Position numbers and translations under genes: made by a program. Of a stretch of DNA of 37,304 nucleotides, positions 28,530 to 37,051 are shown piece by piece. Every line of letters starts with the position of its first letter. The first letter of the stretch is position 1. Below the pieces are notes generated by a model, which saw only the letters and a program-made list of their open reading frames with translations, was not told the origin of the DNA and ran no database searches. The DNA is from Bacteroidales bacterium (GTDB taxonomy: Bacteria; Bacteroidota; Bacteroidia; Bacteroidales; WCHB1-69), in the NCBI GenBank assembly GCA_017438945.1, contig JAFRUI010000029.1, forward strand, positions 1 through 37,304, written 5' to 3'.

Positions 28530-29828
28530 CGTAGAGAAAACAAATCTCCGTTGGCCGAGGAGCATCAGGAGACCCCTGAATATAAGGAAGAAGATGAAGG
28601 CGAACCAAAGGGCGTCGTTTTGCCACGAAGAGAAAAGCGCGTAATAGAGGATGAAGAAGACCGCGGTGGCCACGAACATCACGTTGCGCATGGCGGCCGT
28701 GGCGGTGGCCCCGATGTAGATTCCGTCGTAAATGAAGGCGGCAAAACCGGTGAACGGCAGCAAATAGGTCCAGAACATGTACTCCATGGCTGTTCGGATC
28801 ACCGTCTCGTCGCTGGACAAGACACGCAGCAGTCCTTCCCCGAAGAACACGAACAGCAACGTGAACAGCACAGCCAGAGCCACGCCCCAGTAGAAGAGGT
28901 TACGGACGGTATGTCGCAGCATAAGCGGTTCGCGCGCCCCCACATACTTGCCCACCACCGACTCGCCGGCATAAGCAAAGCCATCCATCACGTATGAAGT
29001 GAGCGTGAACAGTTGCATCAGCAAAGTGTTGGCAGCCAGGATTTCCTCGCCCATAGTGGCGGAAATGTACGGGATAAAGGTAAACACCGCGATCAAACAG
29101 AGCGAACGAAGGAAGATATCAGCGTTCACTTGGAAGAAGCGGAGCATTTTGCGCAAATGCAATGCGGCTCGCCATTGGATATCCTTCCACAAATGCCTGT
29201 ACCGGCGGATCCAGATGATGATGGCTAGCAGCAGACCGCTGTATTGCGCCATCACGGTGCCCCACGCCACGCCGGCGATGCCTGCATCAAAAACATAAAC
29301 GAACAGAAGGCTGAAAATGATGTTGACCACATTCAGCAACGTGGCGATCCACATCGGGGATCTGGCATTCTGCATGCCCAGAAACCATCCTTTCAGCACA
29401 TACAGACTGATGGTGGCCGGTGCCGCCCAAATACGGATGTAGAAATAGGTGAGCATCAGCCCTATCGTTTCCGGGGAACTTTTGATCCACCGTTTGCAAA
29501 ACAACGCTATCGGATATTGCAGCGCAATCAGCACCGCCGCCACCGAGAGTGCAATGACCATACCCCGCACCAGCACGTTAAGGTACTCCGTCTTGTCCTC
29601 AGCGCCATACGCTTGTGCAGTCATGCCTGAAGTCCCCATCCGAAGAAAACCGAAATTCCAGTAAATCAGGTTGAAAACCATGGTGCCGAGCGCAATAGCC
29701 GCAATGTAGGAGGCGTTGCCGATGTGCCCGACAATCGCCACGTCCACCATGCCGAGCAGCGGCACCGTGATGTTCGTGATAATACTGGGGATAGAAATGC
29801 GTAGGATTTCGCGGTTCAATGAGGTCAT
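28518..29828 (-). CDS. MATE-family multidrug/sodium efflux transporter
   Basis: Inner-membrane antiporter of 436 residues with twelve predicted TM helices in two homologous halves. The N-terminus (LNREILRISIPSIITNITVPLLGMVDVAIVG) is the standard MatE start, and a GTSGMTAQAYGAED motif follows TM2. The second half has MDGFAYAGESVVGKYVGAR. It belongs to the DinF-like branch by general appearance; the substrate is unknown. Its start codon follows a C-form CCTAACC repeat leader. Its stop lies within a repeat block shared with the clpB leader. Confidence 0.93.
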   Translation of the reverse strand: MTSLNREILRISIPSIITNITVPLLGMVDVAIVGHIGNASYIAAIALGTMVFNLIYWNFGFLRMGTSGMTAQAYGAEDKTEYLNVLVRGMVIALSVAAVLIALQYPIALFCKRWIKSSPETIGLMLTYFYIRIWAAPATISLYVLKGWFLGMQNARSPMWIATLLNVVNIIFSLLFVYVFDAGIAGVAWGTVMAQYSGLLLAIIIWIRRYRHLWKDIQWRAALHLRKMLRFFQVNADIFLRSLCLIAVFTFIPYISATMGEEILAANTLLMQLFTLTSYVMDGFAYAGESVVGKYVGAREPLMLRHTVRNLFYWGVALAVLFTLLFVFFGEGLLRVLSSDETVIRTAMEYMFWTYLLPFTGFAAFIYDGIYIGATATAAMRNVMFVATAVFFILYYALFSSWQNDALWFAFIFFLIFRGLLMLLGQRRFVFSTVSN

Positions 29829-29829
29829 C

Positions 29830-29860
29830 GGGTCGGAGGGTTAGAAGGTTAAGGGTTAGG
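29830..29860 (-). repeat. GGTTAG-type heptamers before the MATE start
   Basis: Four degenerate units on the + strand (GGTCGGA, GGTTAGA, AGGTTAA, GGGTTAG). In MATE sense they read CTAACCC and TTAACCT and lie just before the ATG. Confidence 0.8.
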
Positions 29861-29863
29861 TTT

Positions 29864-29905
29864 TTGGCCAAAAGCCAACAGCTAAAAGCTAACAGCCAAC
29901 AGCCA
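29864..29905 (-). repeat. heptamer array, TTRGCTN class, 3' of the MORN gene
   Basis: Six + strand units (TTGGCCA, AAAGCCA, ACAGCTA, AAAGCTA, ACAGCCA x2), ending 3 nt before the MORN-repeat gene's stop. In gene sense they read TGGCTGT and TAGCTTT. Confidence 0.93.
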
Positions 29906-29908
29906 AAA

Positions 29909-30937
29909 TCATTCTTTCGGTTTCTCTGTGTTAAACAAAGCTTTCACCATCTTGGCTTCCACACCTTCGGAATAGATCTCCTCGTCGGGGGCTGGCGCCA
30001 CTTTCACAATTACAGCGTCTTCCGTATCCTCCACAGGTTTGTAACTGACAAATGCGTCCAGAGCAATAATGTAGCGCGGGTTCACCTTCATGAACTCCGT
30101 GTAATCAATCCATTGCTCTACATCTTCCATGCTCTCGTCAATAGTCAGCTTCTTGCCGCTTCGCAGCACCACCGTCATTTTGTCGTGGTTTTTCACAAAG
30201 TAGGCCACTGTATTTTGGTTGAGCTTCTGCCCCACCCCTTTCTGATACAAGTAGATGTAGGTGTTCAGCAGCCGCTTGTCCTTATACACCATTGTGAAAC
30301 GTATTTTCCCGTTCACATCGTAAGTATGCCATTCCCCGTCACGCCAACCATTATGGTAATTTCCTGTCACTGAAACACTTCCATTAGGGTAATAGGAGGT
30401 ACTCTTTCCGTTGGTTTTGCCATTCAGATAGTTCTCTTCCAAACTGGCGTTGCCGTTGAGATAGTATGTTTTGAACACACCGCTTCTCGTGTCGTTCAAA
30501 TAGTTGCATTCTTCAAGAAGGATACCGCCAGTAGAGAAGGTCTTCCAACTTCCGGAGCGTTTTCCTTCCGCATAGCTTTCCTCTTTGATGAGTGTGTCTT
30601 TATCGGAATAATAACGCCACAAACCGTCTTTCTGCTGGTCGATATACGATCCTTCGGAAGCTTTCCGCCCATTCTCATGGTAAATTGTCGTCTTAACCTT
30701 ATGCACTCCCTGCACAAACTCCGTGACGCTTTTCAGTTTGCCATTTTCGTAGTAGTATTTGAATGTCCCATAAGGCACATTATCCTTGAACTGTCCCTCA
30801 TATTGGAGTTTTCCATTCTCATATTTCTTCCAGACACCCTGCTTTTTCCCGTTCTTGTCCGTAAAGTTAACCCTGTCCTGCGCAAGCAGCACAAACGGAA
30901 TCATCAAACAGCAAATTATGGTGAATATTCTTTTCAT
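29909..30937 (-). CDS. secreted MORN-repeat protein (YwqK-like)
   Basis: Exported protein of 342 residues. A signal peptide (MKRIFTIICCLMIPFVLLAQ) is followed by about eight MORN_2-type repeats of ~22-25 residues over residues 25-225, recognisable by G.W..Y..NGKL, GTFKYYYENGKLKS, GSWKTFSTGGILLEE and GEWHTYDVNGKIRF. The last ~115 residues (about 228-342) are a separate alpha/beta tail without a known motif. A cysteine pair in the signal sequence could form a lipobox-like site, but the AQ cleavage context favours signal peptidase I. Similar proteins are often labelled toxin-antitoxin YwqK family; I see no toxin neighbour and do not infer such a role. Confidence 0.85.
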   Translation of the reverse strand: MKRIFTIICCLMIPFVLLAQDRVNFTDKNGKKQGVWKKYENGKLQYEGQFKDNVPYGTFKYYYENGKLKSVTEFVQGVHKVKTTIYHENGRKASEGSYIDQQKDGLWRYYSDKDTLIKEESYAEGKRSGSWKTFSTGGILLEECNYLNDTRSGVFKTYYLNGNASLEENYLNGKTNGKSTSYYPNGSVSVTGNYHNGWRDGEWHTYDVNGKIRFTMVYKDKRLLNTYIYLYQKGVGQKLNQNTVAYFVKNHDKMTVVLRSGKKLTIDESMEDVEQWIDYTEFMKVNPRYIIALDAFVSYKPVEDTEDAVIVKVAPAPDEEIYSEGVEAKMVKALFNTEKPKE

Positions 30938-30981
30938 ATTGAGATGATTGAAAAAACAGTTCAGTTCATTCCACCCCTCTA

Positions 30982-31009
30982 AACCTTGAACCTTGAACTT
31001 TTAACCTTA
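30982..31009 (-). repeat. heptamer array, AACCTTG class, 3' of the HdrC-like gene
   Basis: Four + strand units (AACCTTG x2, AACTTTT, AACCTTA). In gene sense they read CAAGGTT and TAAGGTT, and the array ends 8 nt after the HdrC-like stop. Confidence 0.88.
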
Positions 31010-31017
31010 AACGAAAA

Positions 31018-31617
31018 TCACAGCACTTTATTGCGCAGGTCAAAGCCGCCGGTGACTTCGAAGATTTTATGCACCTCCTCCATGTCCTCGTGAGGGATGG
31101 TCCGCAGAGCGCCGGCACCTTCACCGTGATAGTTGGCACCCAATTTCGGGGCGACCTCCTCAATATTCTCCACAAACCAGCGCCAAACGGGTCCCTGTTC
31201 CACATGGTAGTCGGGATCCACACGGTCGGGATGGACACAGTACCCTATATCAAGGATGTTCTTCTCGATGCTGTTCATGAGCTGAGTCTGCTGGCGACCC
31301 ATTTCGCTGTCGCGGAAATAGCCGGTTTCTTGGGACACCTTCCGCAGCACGTTGATGACCTCACCGGGGGCATTGCCGCGCGGACAGCGGGGTTTGCACG
31401 ACATGCACTGCCCGCAATACCAGATGGTTTCCGAGCGCAGCAGCTCCTCAATGATCGTTTCGTCGTTCCGTTGCACGAGGTCACAAATGCGGCGGGGGTC
31501 ATAATCATAGAACTCCGCAGCGGGGCAGACCGCCGTGCACATGCCACAGTTCATGCAGGCATGGAGAGCCTCCTCGTAACGCAGGTCTTTTTTTATCAAA
31601 TCAAGCAGATTGCCCAT
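31018..31617 (-). CDS. HdrC-like 4Fe-4S dicluster protein
   Basis: Iron-sulfur electron-transfer subunit of 199 residues related to heterodisulfide reductase subunit C. Two cluster motifs are complete: CMNCGMCTAVCP near residue 21 and CGQCMSCKPRCP near residue 68. The C-terminal ~100 residues include GYCVHPDRVDPDYHVEQGPVW and are charged. I chose the ATG at 31617, one nt after the stop of the VOC gene; a TTG nine nt upstream overlaps that gene. HdrC normally partners HdrB and a flavoprotein HdrA, none of which is present here, so the redox partner is unknown. The tight spacing suggests cotranslation with the double-VOC protein. Confidence 0.85.
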   Translation of the reverse strand: MGNLLDLIKKDLRYEEALHACMNCGMCTAVCPAAEFYDYDPRRICDLVQRNDETIIEELLRSETIWYCGQCMSCKPRCPRGNAPGEVINVLRKVSQETGYFRDSEMGRQQTQLMNSIEKNILDIGYCVHPDRVDPDYHVEQGPVWRWFVENIEEVAPKLGANYHGEGAGALRTIPHEDMEEVHKIFEVTGGFDLRNKVL

Positions 31618-31618
31618 A

Positions 31619-32692
31619 TCAGTCAAATTTCACGCGGTTAAGTTTCATCAGACGGAAAAAGAACTTCGGCATAGGCTTTGTTCTGTCCTTTTTCATCAAA
31701 TTCAAACAGATATTGAATTTGTTGCTGATGGGTATCTTATGAATTTCCACGAATTCGATCAACGTGCCATCGGGATCCTCGATATAGGTGAAATGACCAG
31801 AGGCCAATCCCATGTCGAAATTGCCGGCGTCGGGACAGCTGTCCACGGTGAAAGAATAGCCGTGTTCGTTGCAATGTTGTTCCAATGCCCGCATGTTGAC
31901 CACGTCCAGACAAAGCTGAATAAAGCCGGGATCGCCCCACTGGCGCGGTTTTTCAAAGATTTTCCGCGGGGTGCGTTCCACTGCTTGCACCAGCTCGATG
32001 GTGCTGCTGCCATAAAGTTCCGAGAAAGGACCCACAAAGGGTTTGGAATGGGTGAGGAGCACGCGTCTGTACCGTTGGGTGCCGCCGCGCAAGGTCTGCC
32101 AGTCGCTGAATGCGCCTGTTTTGTCATAAACCACCGTGTCATATCCGAGGATATCGCGATACACCTCGAGGGACTTGTCTATGTCCGACACGCCAATCAT
32201 TGCGCCGACCACGCCGCCGGAGAGACGATTCTCGTCAATGAAGATGTAGTTGTCCTCCACCACTTGGAAAAGGTTGCCGCTAGGGTCATAGACATAAAAA
32301 GTGGGCAATCCTATCGGATCGGTGAAAATCTGGGAGACGTTTTTGTACTTTGCGGCCAGTTCGGCATGATAAGAGGCGATATTATGGGATTTGACTTTAA
32401 CCGCGAACACGCCCAGATCGCCTATTTGCACATCAAAGTCAATAGGCAACGGCTTGCGTTCCGAGTACTGCCAGATTTCCAAACCACCGCCACCCTGAAG
32501 GTTTGCGGCAATACAAGCGTGGCGTTTCTCCGGTTTGTTGTTCGTATAGGGCAACATCCGTTCCGCCACCGTGTCATCCTCAAGCATCCGTATATTCATC
32601 TGAAACATGTCGGCGTACCATTTCCAAGAGGCCTTCATATCCTCCGTTCCAACGCCAACTTGTTGGATGCCAACAATATAAAAATTCTGCAT
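31619..32692 (-). CDS. double VOC-domain (glyoxalase/HPPD-like) protein
   Basis: A 357-residue protein with two tandem vicinal-oxygen-chelate domains (about residues 5-155 and 160-320), the layout of 4-hydroxyphenylpyruvate dioxygenase and related extradiol enzymes. VOC landmarks are VGIQQVGVGTEDMKASWKWYADMF, FYVYDPSGNLFQVVED, AMIGVSDIDKSLEVYRDILGY and FTYIEDPDGTLIEFVE. The glutamates of QVVED and IEFVE sit where metal ligands usually lie, but the first-strand histidine appears to be Gln, so a metal-dependent dioxygenase role is not secure. A true dioxygenase would be surprising in an anaerobe. It is cotranscribed with the HdrC-like gene, whose ATG follows its stop by 1 nt. Confidence 0.82.
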   Translation of the reverse strand: MQNFYIVGIQQVGVGTEDMKASWKWYADMFQMNIRMLEDDTVAERMLPYTNNKPEKRHACIAANLQGGGGLEIWQYSERKPLPIDFDVQIGDLGVFAVKVKSHNIASYHAELAAKYKNVSQIFTDPIGLPTFYVYDPSGNLFQVVEDNYIFIDENRLSGGVVGAMIGVSDIDKSLEVYRDILGYDTVVYDKTGAFSDWQTLRGGTQRYRRVLLTHSKPFVGPFSELYGSSTIELVQAVERTPRKIFEKPRQWGDPGFIQLCLDVVNMRALEQHCNEHGYSFTVDSCPDAGNFDMGLASGHFTYIEDPDGTLIEFVEIHKIPISNKFNICLNLMKKDRTKPMPKFFFRLMKLNRVKFD

Positions 32693-32711
32693 ATTATCTT
32701 ATTATAACTTG

Positions 32712-32719
32712 CAAAGATA
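32712..32719 (-). promoter_or_regulatory. -7 promoter box of the VOC gene
   Basis: TATCTTTG on the minus strand, 19 nt before the ATG at 32692; matches TAnnTTTG. Confidence 0.55.
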
Positions 32720-32741
32720 TAATTTTTATTAACACTTCCAT

Positions 32742-32770
32742 TAAAAAAACGGCCGCCCAACAGCAGCCGT
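32742..32770 (-). terminator. intrinsic terminator of the CapD-like gene
   Basis: On the minus strand ACGGC and GCCGT arms are extended past one mismatch by two GC pairs, and are followed by seven T. It lies 21 nt beyond the CapD-like stop. Confidence 0.8.
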
Positions 32771-32791
32771 ATAATGTTTTCTCTTCAGGAA

Positions 32792-34765
32792 CTATTTGTC
32801 TTCGTGCTTGTCGTATTTTTCGAAGACAGAGTTTTTGCTGACGAACTCGGGCACGAACTCCTTCATTTTCATAACCATTTCCGGGATTCTGACAAAGATG
32901 GAATGCTCTTCCATCTCATTGACAGCCTCGAGAGCTTCTTTATAGGAATACTCGCGAACTTTAGCGACATAGATGCGGTTATGAGTGGTCTTGGTCGTGT
33001 TCTCCTTGTTGGAAAGCACCTCCTCGTACAGTTTTTCGCCAGGGCGCAGACCCGTATAAACGATCTGGATATCTTCGCCGAGTTTTAGTCCGGCAAGGTC
33101 AATCATACGTTTCGCAAGGTCATCGATTTTCACGGACTCGCCCATGTCGAAGACGAAAATCTGCGTGCCCGTGCTGAAGGTGGCAGCTTCCATCACCAGA
33201 CGGCAAGCTTCGGGGATCGTCATGAAAAAGCGGGTGATCTCCGGATGGGTAACCGTGATGGGGCCGCCCTTCTCTATCTGCTCACGGAAACGCGGAATCA
33301 CAGACCCGTTGGATCCCAGCACGTTGCCGAAGCGTGTGGTCACGAATTTCGTGCGTCCCTTTATTTCACCGCGCTCAATGGCCAGACCCAGCGACTGCAC
33401 ATAAATCTCAGCGATGCGCTTGGAGCAGCCCATCACATTGGTGGGGTTCACCGCCTTGTCAGTGGAAATCATCACCATCTTCTCCACGTCATACTCGATA
33501 CACTTGTCCGCCACGGTATGCGTGCCGTGCACATTGACACGGATGGCCTCGCAGGGGTTCTCCTCCATAAGGGGCACATGTTTGTAGGCAGCGGCGTGGA
33601 AGACAATCTGCGGACGATAGGCGCGGAATGCGAAGTCCACGCGCGGTCCTTGACGCACGTCCCCGATCACCGGCACAAAGGTCAAATCAGGGAATTTTTC
33701 CTCCAATTCCAGACGGATGTTGTGCATCGGGGTTTCGGCATTGTCGAAGAGGATCAGCTTTTTGATGCCGAATCCGGCAAGCTGACGGCACAGTTCCGAC
33801 CCGATAGAGCCCGCGGCACCCGTGACCATCACCACCTTTCCTTGGAAATTGGCCTTTATGGCATCCATGGAAATCTGTATCTCCTCGCGGCCGAGCAAAT
33901 CCTCAATCTTCACGTTACGGACGGTATTATGCAGCATCCGGCCTGTTATCTCGTTAATATTCGGGATAATCAGAGGTTTCACGTTCAAATCGAGGCATTT
34001 CTTCACCAAGCCATCACGTTCTTGTTTGGCATCCACTTCGGAGGTGAACAAGACGGCGTCCACATCATAATCGTTGATTTTCTGTTTGAACTGTTTGTCA
34101 TCCTGATAGCTGAACACAGGAAGATTGGCCAACCGCAAATCGGAAGGTTGTGGTTCCTCTGTGAGAAACCCCACCACCTTGTAGTGGGTGGAGTTCTGAA
34201 GGCGCACAACAGCAGCCATGGACTTGTCACCCGTTCCGAAGAGCAAAACACGCTGGCAGCGACGGTTTGTTTGGCGTTTCTTCATGAAATAGTTGTATAC
34301 AACTATCATCGCCAAACGGACAAAAACCAGTAAAAAGAGGGTGAAGAAACCGTCAGCAAACAAGGCAAACAAAACGCCTTTGTAGAGTTGGCGGTATGCA
34401 ACCAGCATCACCACAAACATGATCGCAAACTTAGCCGCGACCTCTTCCACAAAAACAAGCACATCATGCAAGGAAGTGTGCCGTATGATTAGCTTATGCC
34501 CCTTGAAAATCAGCATGGCCAAAATGGTTGCCACCAATGAAGAGGACAGCCAGAGAAGCGCGAAATTACCCGAGGCGTACATCGTGCCACGCATGTACCC
34601 CAGACAAAGAAGCGCAAAAATGGAAGCAATTATGGAAAGTAGGCAATCGAGTATGAAAATCACCCTCGAATCCAGAAAAGTGGAAAGCTTACCAGCCAAT
34701 CTGTCGAATAAGTTTGCCATATCTAATGATTTCGTTTTTTCTTTGAGATTCCGATTATCAGTCAT
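32792..34765 (-). CDS. membrane-bound nucleotide-sugar 4,6-dehydratase/epimerase (CapD/FlaA1/PglF family)
   Basis: Makes a keto-deoxy nucleotide sugar (probably from UDP-GlcNAc) for surface polysaccharide or glycan synthesis. The 657-residue protein has four predicted TM helices in residues about 30-145, a CoA-binding-like Rossmann region about 160-280 (LLFGTGDKS), and a catalytic SDR domain from about 305. That domain has the NAD motif VTGAAGSIGSELC, HAAAYKHVPLMEE, and the active-site block MISTDKAVNPTNVMGCSKR. The ATG at 34765 follows a -7 box by 45 nt; an internal Met (MANLFDRLAGK, 16 residues in) is a possible alternative start. Upstream lie fabD and a GDP-mannose pyrophosphorylase, ended by their own terminator. 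Confidence 0.93.
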   Translation of the reverse strand: MTDNRNLKEKTKSLDMANLFDRLAGKLSTFLDSRVIFILDCLLSIIASIFALLCLGYMRGTMYASGNFALLWLSSSLVATILAMLIFKGHKLIIRHTSLHDVLVFVEEVAAKFAIMFVVMLVAYRQLYKGVLFALFADGFFTLFLLVFVRLAMIVVYNYFMKKRQTNRRCQRVLLFGTGDKSMAAVVRLQNSTHYKVVGFLTEEPQPSDLRLANLPVFSYQDDKQFKQKINDYDVDAVLFTSEVDAKQERDGLVKKCLDLNVKPLIIPNINEITGRMLHNTVRNVKIEDLLGREEIQISMDAIKANFQGKVVMVTGAAGSIGSELCRQLAGFGIKKLILFDNAETPMHNIRLELEEKFPDLTFVPVIGDVRQGPRVDFAFRAYRPQIVFHAAAYKHVPLMEENPCEAIRVNVHGTHTVADKCIEYDVEKMVMISTDKAVNPTNVMGCSKRIAEIYVQSLGLAIERGEIKGRTKFVTTRFGNVLGSNGSVIPRFREQIEKGGPITVTHPEITRFFMTIPEACRLVMEAATFSTGTQIFVFDMGESVKIDDLAKRMIDLAGLKLGEDIQIVYTGLRPGEKLYEEVLSNKENTTKTTHNRIYVAKVREYSYKEALEAVNEMEEHSIFVRIPEMVMKMKEFVPEFVSKNSVFEKYDKHEDK

Positions 34766-34810
34766 TTACAATCACACAGCGAGTCCGTATAGTTTCTTAA
34801 GAATAAATTG

Positions 34811-34818
34811 CAAAAATA
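34811..34818 (-). promoter_or_regulatory. -7 promoter box of the CapD-like gene
   Basis: TATTTTTG on the minus strand, 45 nt before the ATG at 34765, between that gene and the fabD terminator; matches TAnnTTTG. Confidence 0.55.
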
Positions 34819-34848
34819 AAAAAAATACAAACCGTACGTTTATTTTTG

Positions 34849-34884
34849 AAAAAAAACGATTCCCGCCTGTTTCTCGGGAATCGT
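34849..34884 (-). terminator. intrinsic terminator of fabD
   Basis: ACGATTCCCG (34856-34865) and CGGGAATCGT (34875-34884) form a perfect 10-bp stem with a 9-nt loop. On the minus strand it is followed by eight T. Confidence 0.92.
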
Positions 34885-34912
34885 AACTATTCATAACCTA
34901 AGAAGATCGGCA

Positions 34913-35788
34913 TCAAGCCTCCAGACTTTTCTGTATTCGTCCCACCAAACCTGTAAGCACGGTGCCCGGACCGCATTCCACGAAATCCGTCATGCCATCG
35001 GCAATCATATTCATCACCGACTGCGTCCAGCACACAGGAGAAGTCAGTTGTTTGAGAAGATTTTCCTTGATCTCCGCGGGATCCTTGTGCGGCAGAGCAT
35101 CCACATTTTGGTATATCGGGCACACCGGCGCACTGACGGGCGCCTGCTCGATGGCAACGGCCAGTTCCACGCGGGCGGGTTCCATCAACGGGGAATGGAA
35201 CGCGCCACCCACAGCCAACGGGAGCGCACGCTTCGCCCCTGCGGCTTTCATCCGTGCACATGCCTCCTTCACAGCGTCCACATCTCCGGAAATCACCACT
35301 TGTCCGGGACTGTTATAGTTGGCAGGAACCACCACCCCACCCTCCTTGCTGATCTCATCGCAGATCTTCCTGATGGCCTCATCCGGCAGGTTGATGATAG
35401 CCGCCATGGTGGAAGGCGTGGATTCGCAAGCTTTCTGCATCGCCATGGCGCGGGCATAGACCAGTCGCAAGCCATCCTCGAAGCGGAGGGCACCCGCAGC
35501 TGTCAGAGCCGAGAACTCGCCAAGGGAATGTCCCGCCACCATATCGGGATGGAAATCCTCCAAGCACATCGCTGTGACAACCGAATGGAGAAAGATGGCC
35601 GGTTGAGTAACTTTGGTTTGCTTCAGATCCTCATCCGTGCCATTGAACATAACGTCCGTGATGCGATATCCGAGAATCTCATCCGCCTGTTCAAAAAGCT
35701 CGCGGGCAGCTGGGAAGTTGTCGTAAAGGTCTTTGCCCATCCCCACAAATTGGGCGCCCTGACCTGGAAAAAGATATGCTTTCTTCAT
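34913..35788 (-). CDS. fabD: malonyl-CoA:acyl carrier protein transacylase
   Basis: Transfers malonyl from CoA to ACP to start fatty-acid elongation; cytosolic. Full length at 291 residues. It has the oxyanion-hole motif FPGQGAQ near residue 7, the nucleophile Ser88 in GHSLGE, and the active-site histidine in GGAFHSPLM near residue 195, with a ferredoxin-like subdomain between. Its ATG at 35788 overlaps the TGA of the GDP-mannose pyrophosphorylase gene by 4 bp (ATGA), so the two are translationally coupled. The gene ends in a strong terminator. Confidence 0.97.
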   Translation of the reverse strand: MKKAYLFPGQGAQFVGMGKDLYDNFPAARELFEQADEILGYRITDVMFNGTDEDLKQTKVTQPAIFLHSVVTAMCLEDFHPDMVAGHSLGEFSALTAAGALRFEDGLRLVYARAMAMQKACESTPSTMAAIINLPDEAIRKICDEISKEGGVVVPANYNSPGQVVISGDVDAVKEACARMKAAGAKRALPLAVGGAFHSPLMEPARVELAVAIEQAPVSAPVCPIYQNVDALPHKDPAEIKENLLKQLTSPVCWTQSVMNMIADGMTDFVECGPGTVLTGLVGRIQKSLEA

Positions 35789-36813
35789 TCTGCTGAAAAG
35801 TCTTTGATTCTTTGTTCTTCACTGCGTTTGCAAACCAAGAGGCGGTCGCCTTTCTGCGACACAATATAATCCTGCAGACCCTGAAGCACCACTTTGCCGG
35901 CATCCTCGGCATGCACCACACAGTTGCTGCATTCATAGAGGCGCACCTTGCCTACCACTCCGTTACCATCCCGATCGTGCTGAAGTTTGTCGTATAGAGA
36001 TGCCCAGTTACCGAGGTCGCTCCACCCGAAATCAGCCGGATGGGTATACACTTTCCCGTCAGCTGCGGCGGGTTCCATCACGGCAAAGTCTATGGAGATT
36101 TTCTCACACTGCGGGAATATGTGCTGCACGTCACCGGAGGCCATCATGCGGTCCATATCCTCCGCGATATTCGGCTTGTACGTCTTGATGGACGACGTGA
36201 TCATTTTAACATTCCAGACGAAGATGCCGGCGTTCCACAAATAGTTTCCGGCAGCGAGATAGCGTTCCGCCACTTCCCGTTGGGGTTTCTCTTTGAAGGC
36301 GGCCACCTTGCAAATCTCTCCCGACACCGTTTCTGCTGCTTCTACATAGCCGTAGCCTGTCTCGGGTCGGGAGGGTTTGATGCCGATGGTAACGATAGCC
36401 TCCTTGTGCGCCGTGAAAGACAGGGCGTTCTGGATCACACGCCGGAACTCTTCGGGGTTCATCACCACCGCATCCGCCGGGGTCACCACCACATTGGCAT
36501 CGGGAGACTCTTTCCGGATACTCCAGCAGGCCCAGGAGATGCAAGGTGCCGTGTTCCGGGCGGCGGGTTCCGCCAGAATATGGTTGACAGGGATTTCCGG
36601 GAGTTGCTGCCGCACAATCTCCACGTAGGCGGCATTGGTCACCACCCAGAAGTTCTCCATCGGGCACACCCCTTTGAAACGGTCCACTGTCAGCTGGATC
36701 AGCGTCCGTCCACAACCCAGAATGTCAATAAACTGCTTCGGGAACTCCGGAGTGCTGAGCGGCCAGAAACGGCTTCCCACACCGCCGGCCATAATCACAA
36801 CATGCGTTTTCAT
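35785..36813 (-). CDS. mannose-1-phosphate guanylyltransferase (GDP-mannose pyrophosphorylase)
   Basis: Makes GDP-mannose from mannose-1-phosphate and GTP for surface glycans; cytosolic. The 342-residue protein is the short form without a phosphomannose isomerase domain. Motifs are the nucleotide-binding AGGVGSRFWPLS at residue 9, the PKQF region, HILAEPAARNTAP, a VTPAD motif for metal binding, FKEKP near residue 175, NAGIFVWN, SIDFAVMEPA and FGWSDLGNW. The ATG at 36813 follows a -7 box by 32 nt. It is coupled to fabD by a 4-bp overlap and lies two genes before the CapD-like dehydratase, consistent with a glycan-precursor cluster. Confidence 0.95.
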   Translation of the reverse strand: MKTHVVIMAGGVGSRFWPLSTPEFPKQFIDILGCGRTLIQLTVDRFKGVCPMENFWVVTNAAYVEIVRQQLPEIPVNHILAEPAARNTAPCISWACWSIRKESPDANVVVTPADAVVMNPEEFRRVIQNALSFTAHKEAIVTIGIKPSRPETGYGYVEAAETVSGEICKVAAFKEKPQREVAERYLAAGNYLWNAGIFVWNVKMITSSIKTYKPNIAEDMDRMMASGDVQHIFPQCEKISIDFAVMEPAAADGKVYTHPADFGWSDLGNWASLYDKLQHDRDGNGVVGKVRLYECSNCVVHAEDAGKVVLQGLQDYIVSQKGDRLLVCKRSEEQRIKDFSAE

Positions 36814-36845
36814 ATTTCGATTTTTGGATTTTCTTTCTCAGATGG

Positions 36846-36853
36846 CAAAAATA
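36846..36853 (-). promoter_or_regulatory. -7 promoter box of the guanylyltransferase-fabD operon
   Basis: TATTTTTG on the minus strand, 32 nt before the ATG at 36813; matches TAnnTTTG. A CGATGAG array begins 15 bp further upstream, over the expected -33 region. Confidence 0.55.
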
Positions 36854-36867
36854 CATTTTTTCCGAAC

Positions 36868-36931
36868 ACGATGAGACGATGAGACGATGAGGCGATGAAA
36901 CGATGAAACGATGAGACGATGACGCGATGAG
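36868..36931 (-). repeat. octamer array, CGATGAG class, upstream of the guanylyltransferase gene
   Basis: Eight + strand units (ACGATGAG x3, GCGATGAA, ACGATGAA, ACGATGAG, ACGATGAC, GCGATGAG). In the sense of the downstream gene (minus) it reads CATCGTCT, the C-bearing form, unlike the same word at 3' ends. Confidence 0.93.
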
Positions 36932-36936
36932 ACTGG

Positions 36937-36957
36937 TTTGAGCTTTGAACCTTGAGC
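36937..36957 (-). repeat. short heptamer array, TTTGAGC class
   Basis: Three units (TTTGAGC, TTTGAAC, CTTGAGC), related to the AACCTTG word at 30982. Confidence 0.7.
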
Positions 36958-37002
36958 AACGAAACAAGAGCGAAGATCCCTCTCCGCCCTTGTTTTTGGT
37001 AT

Positions 37003-37049
37003 AGACGGCGCCAACGGCGCGTCTCGAGACACAACGCTGGTGCTGTCTC
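37003..37049. repeat. two adjacent GAGAC-type palindromes
   Basis: AGACG-GCGCC (37003-37012) faces GGCGCGTCT (37016-37024), and GAGACA (37026-37031) faces TGTCTC (37044-37049). The junction GTCTCGAGAC is itself a perfect 10-bp palindrome. The block starts about 2 nt past the T9SS protein's stop and resembles the palindrome at 11444. Confidence 0.75.
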
Positions 37050-37051
37050 TA

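Noticed and set aside
36725-36967. A minus-strand frame with an IVSSSHRFIVSS-type repeat before the guanylyltransferase
   Set aside because: It is translated from the octamer array and overlaps the promoter and start of a certain gene in a different frame.
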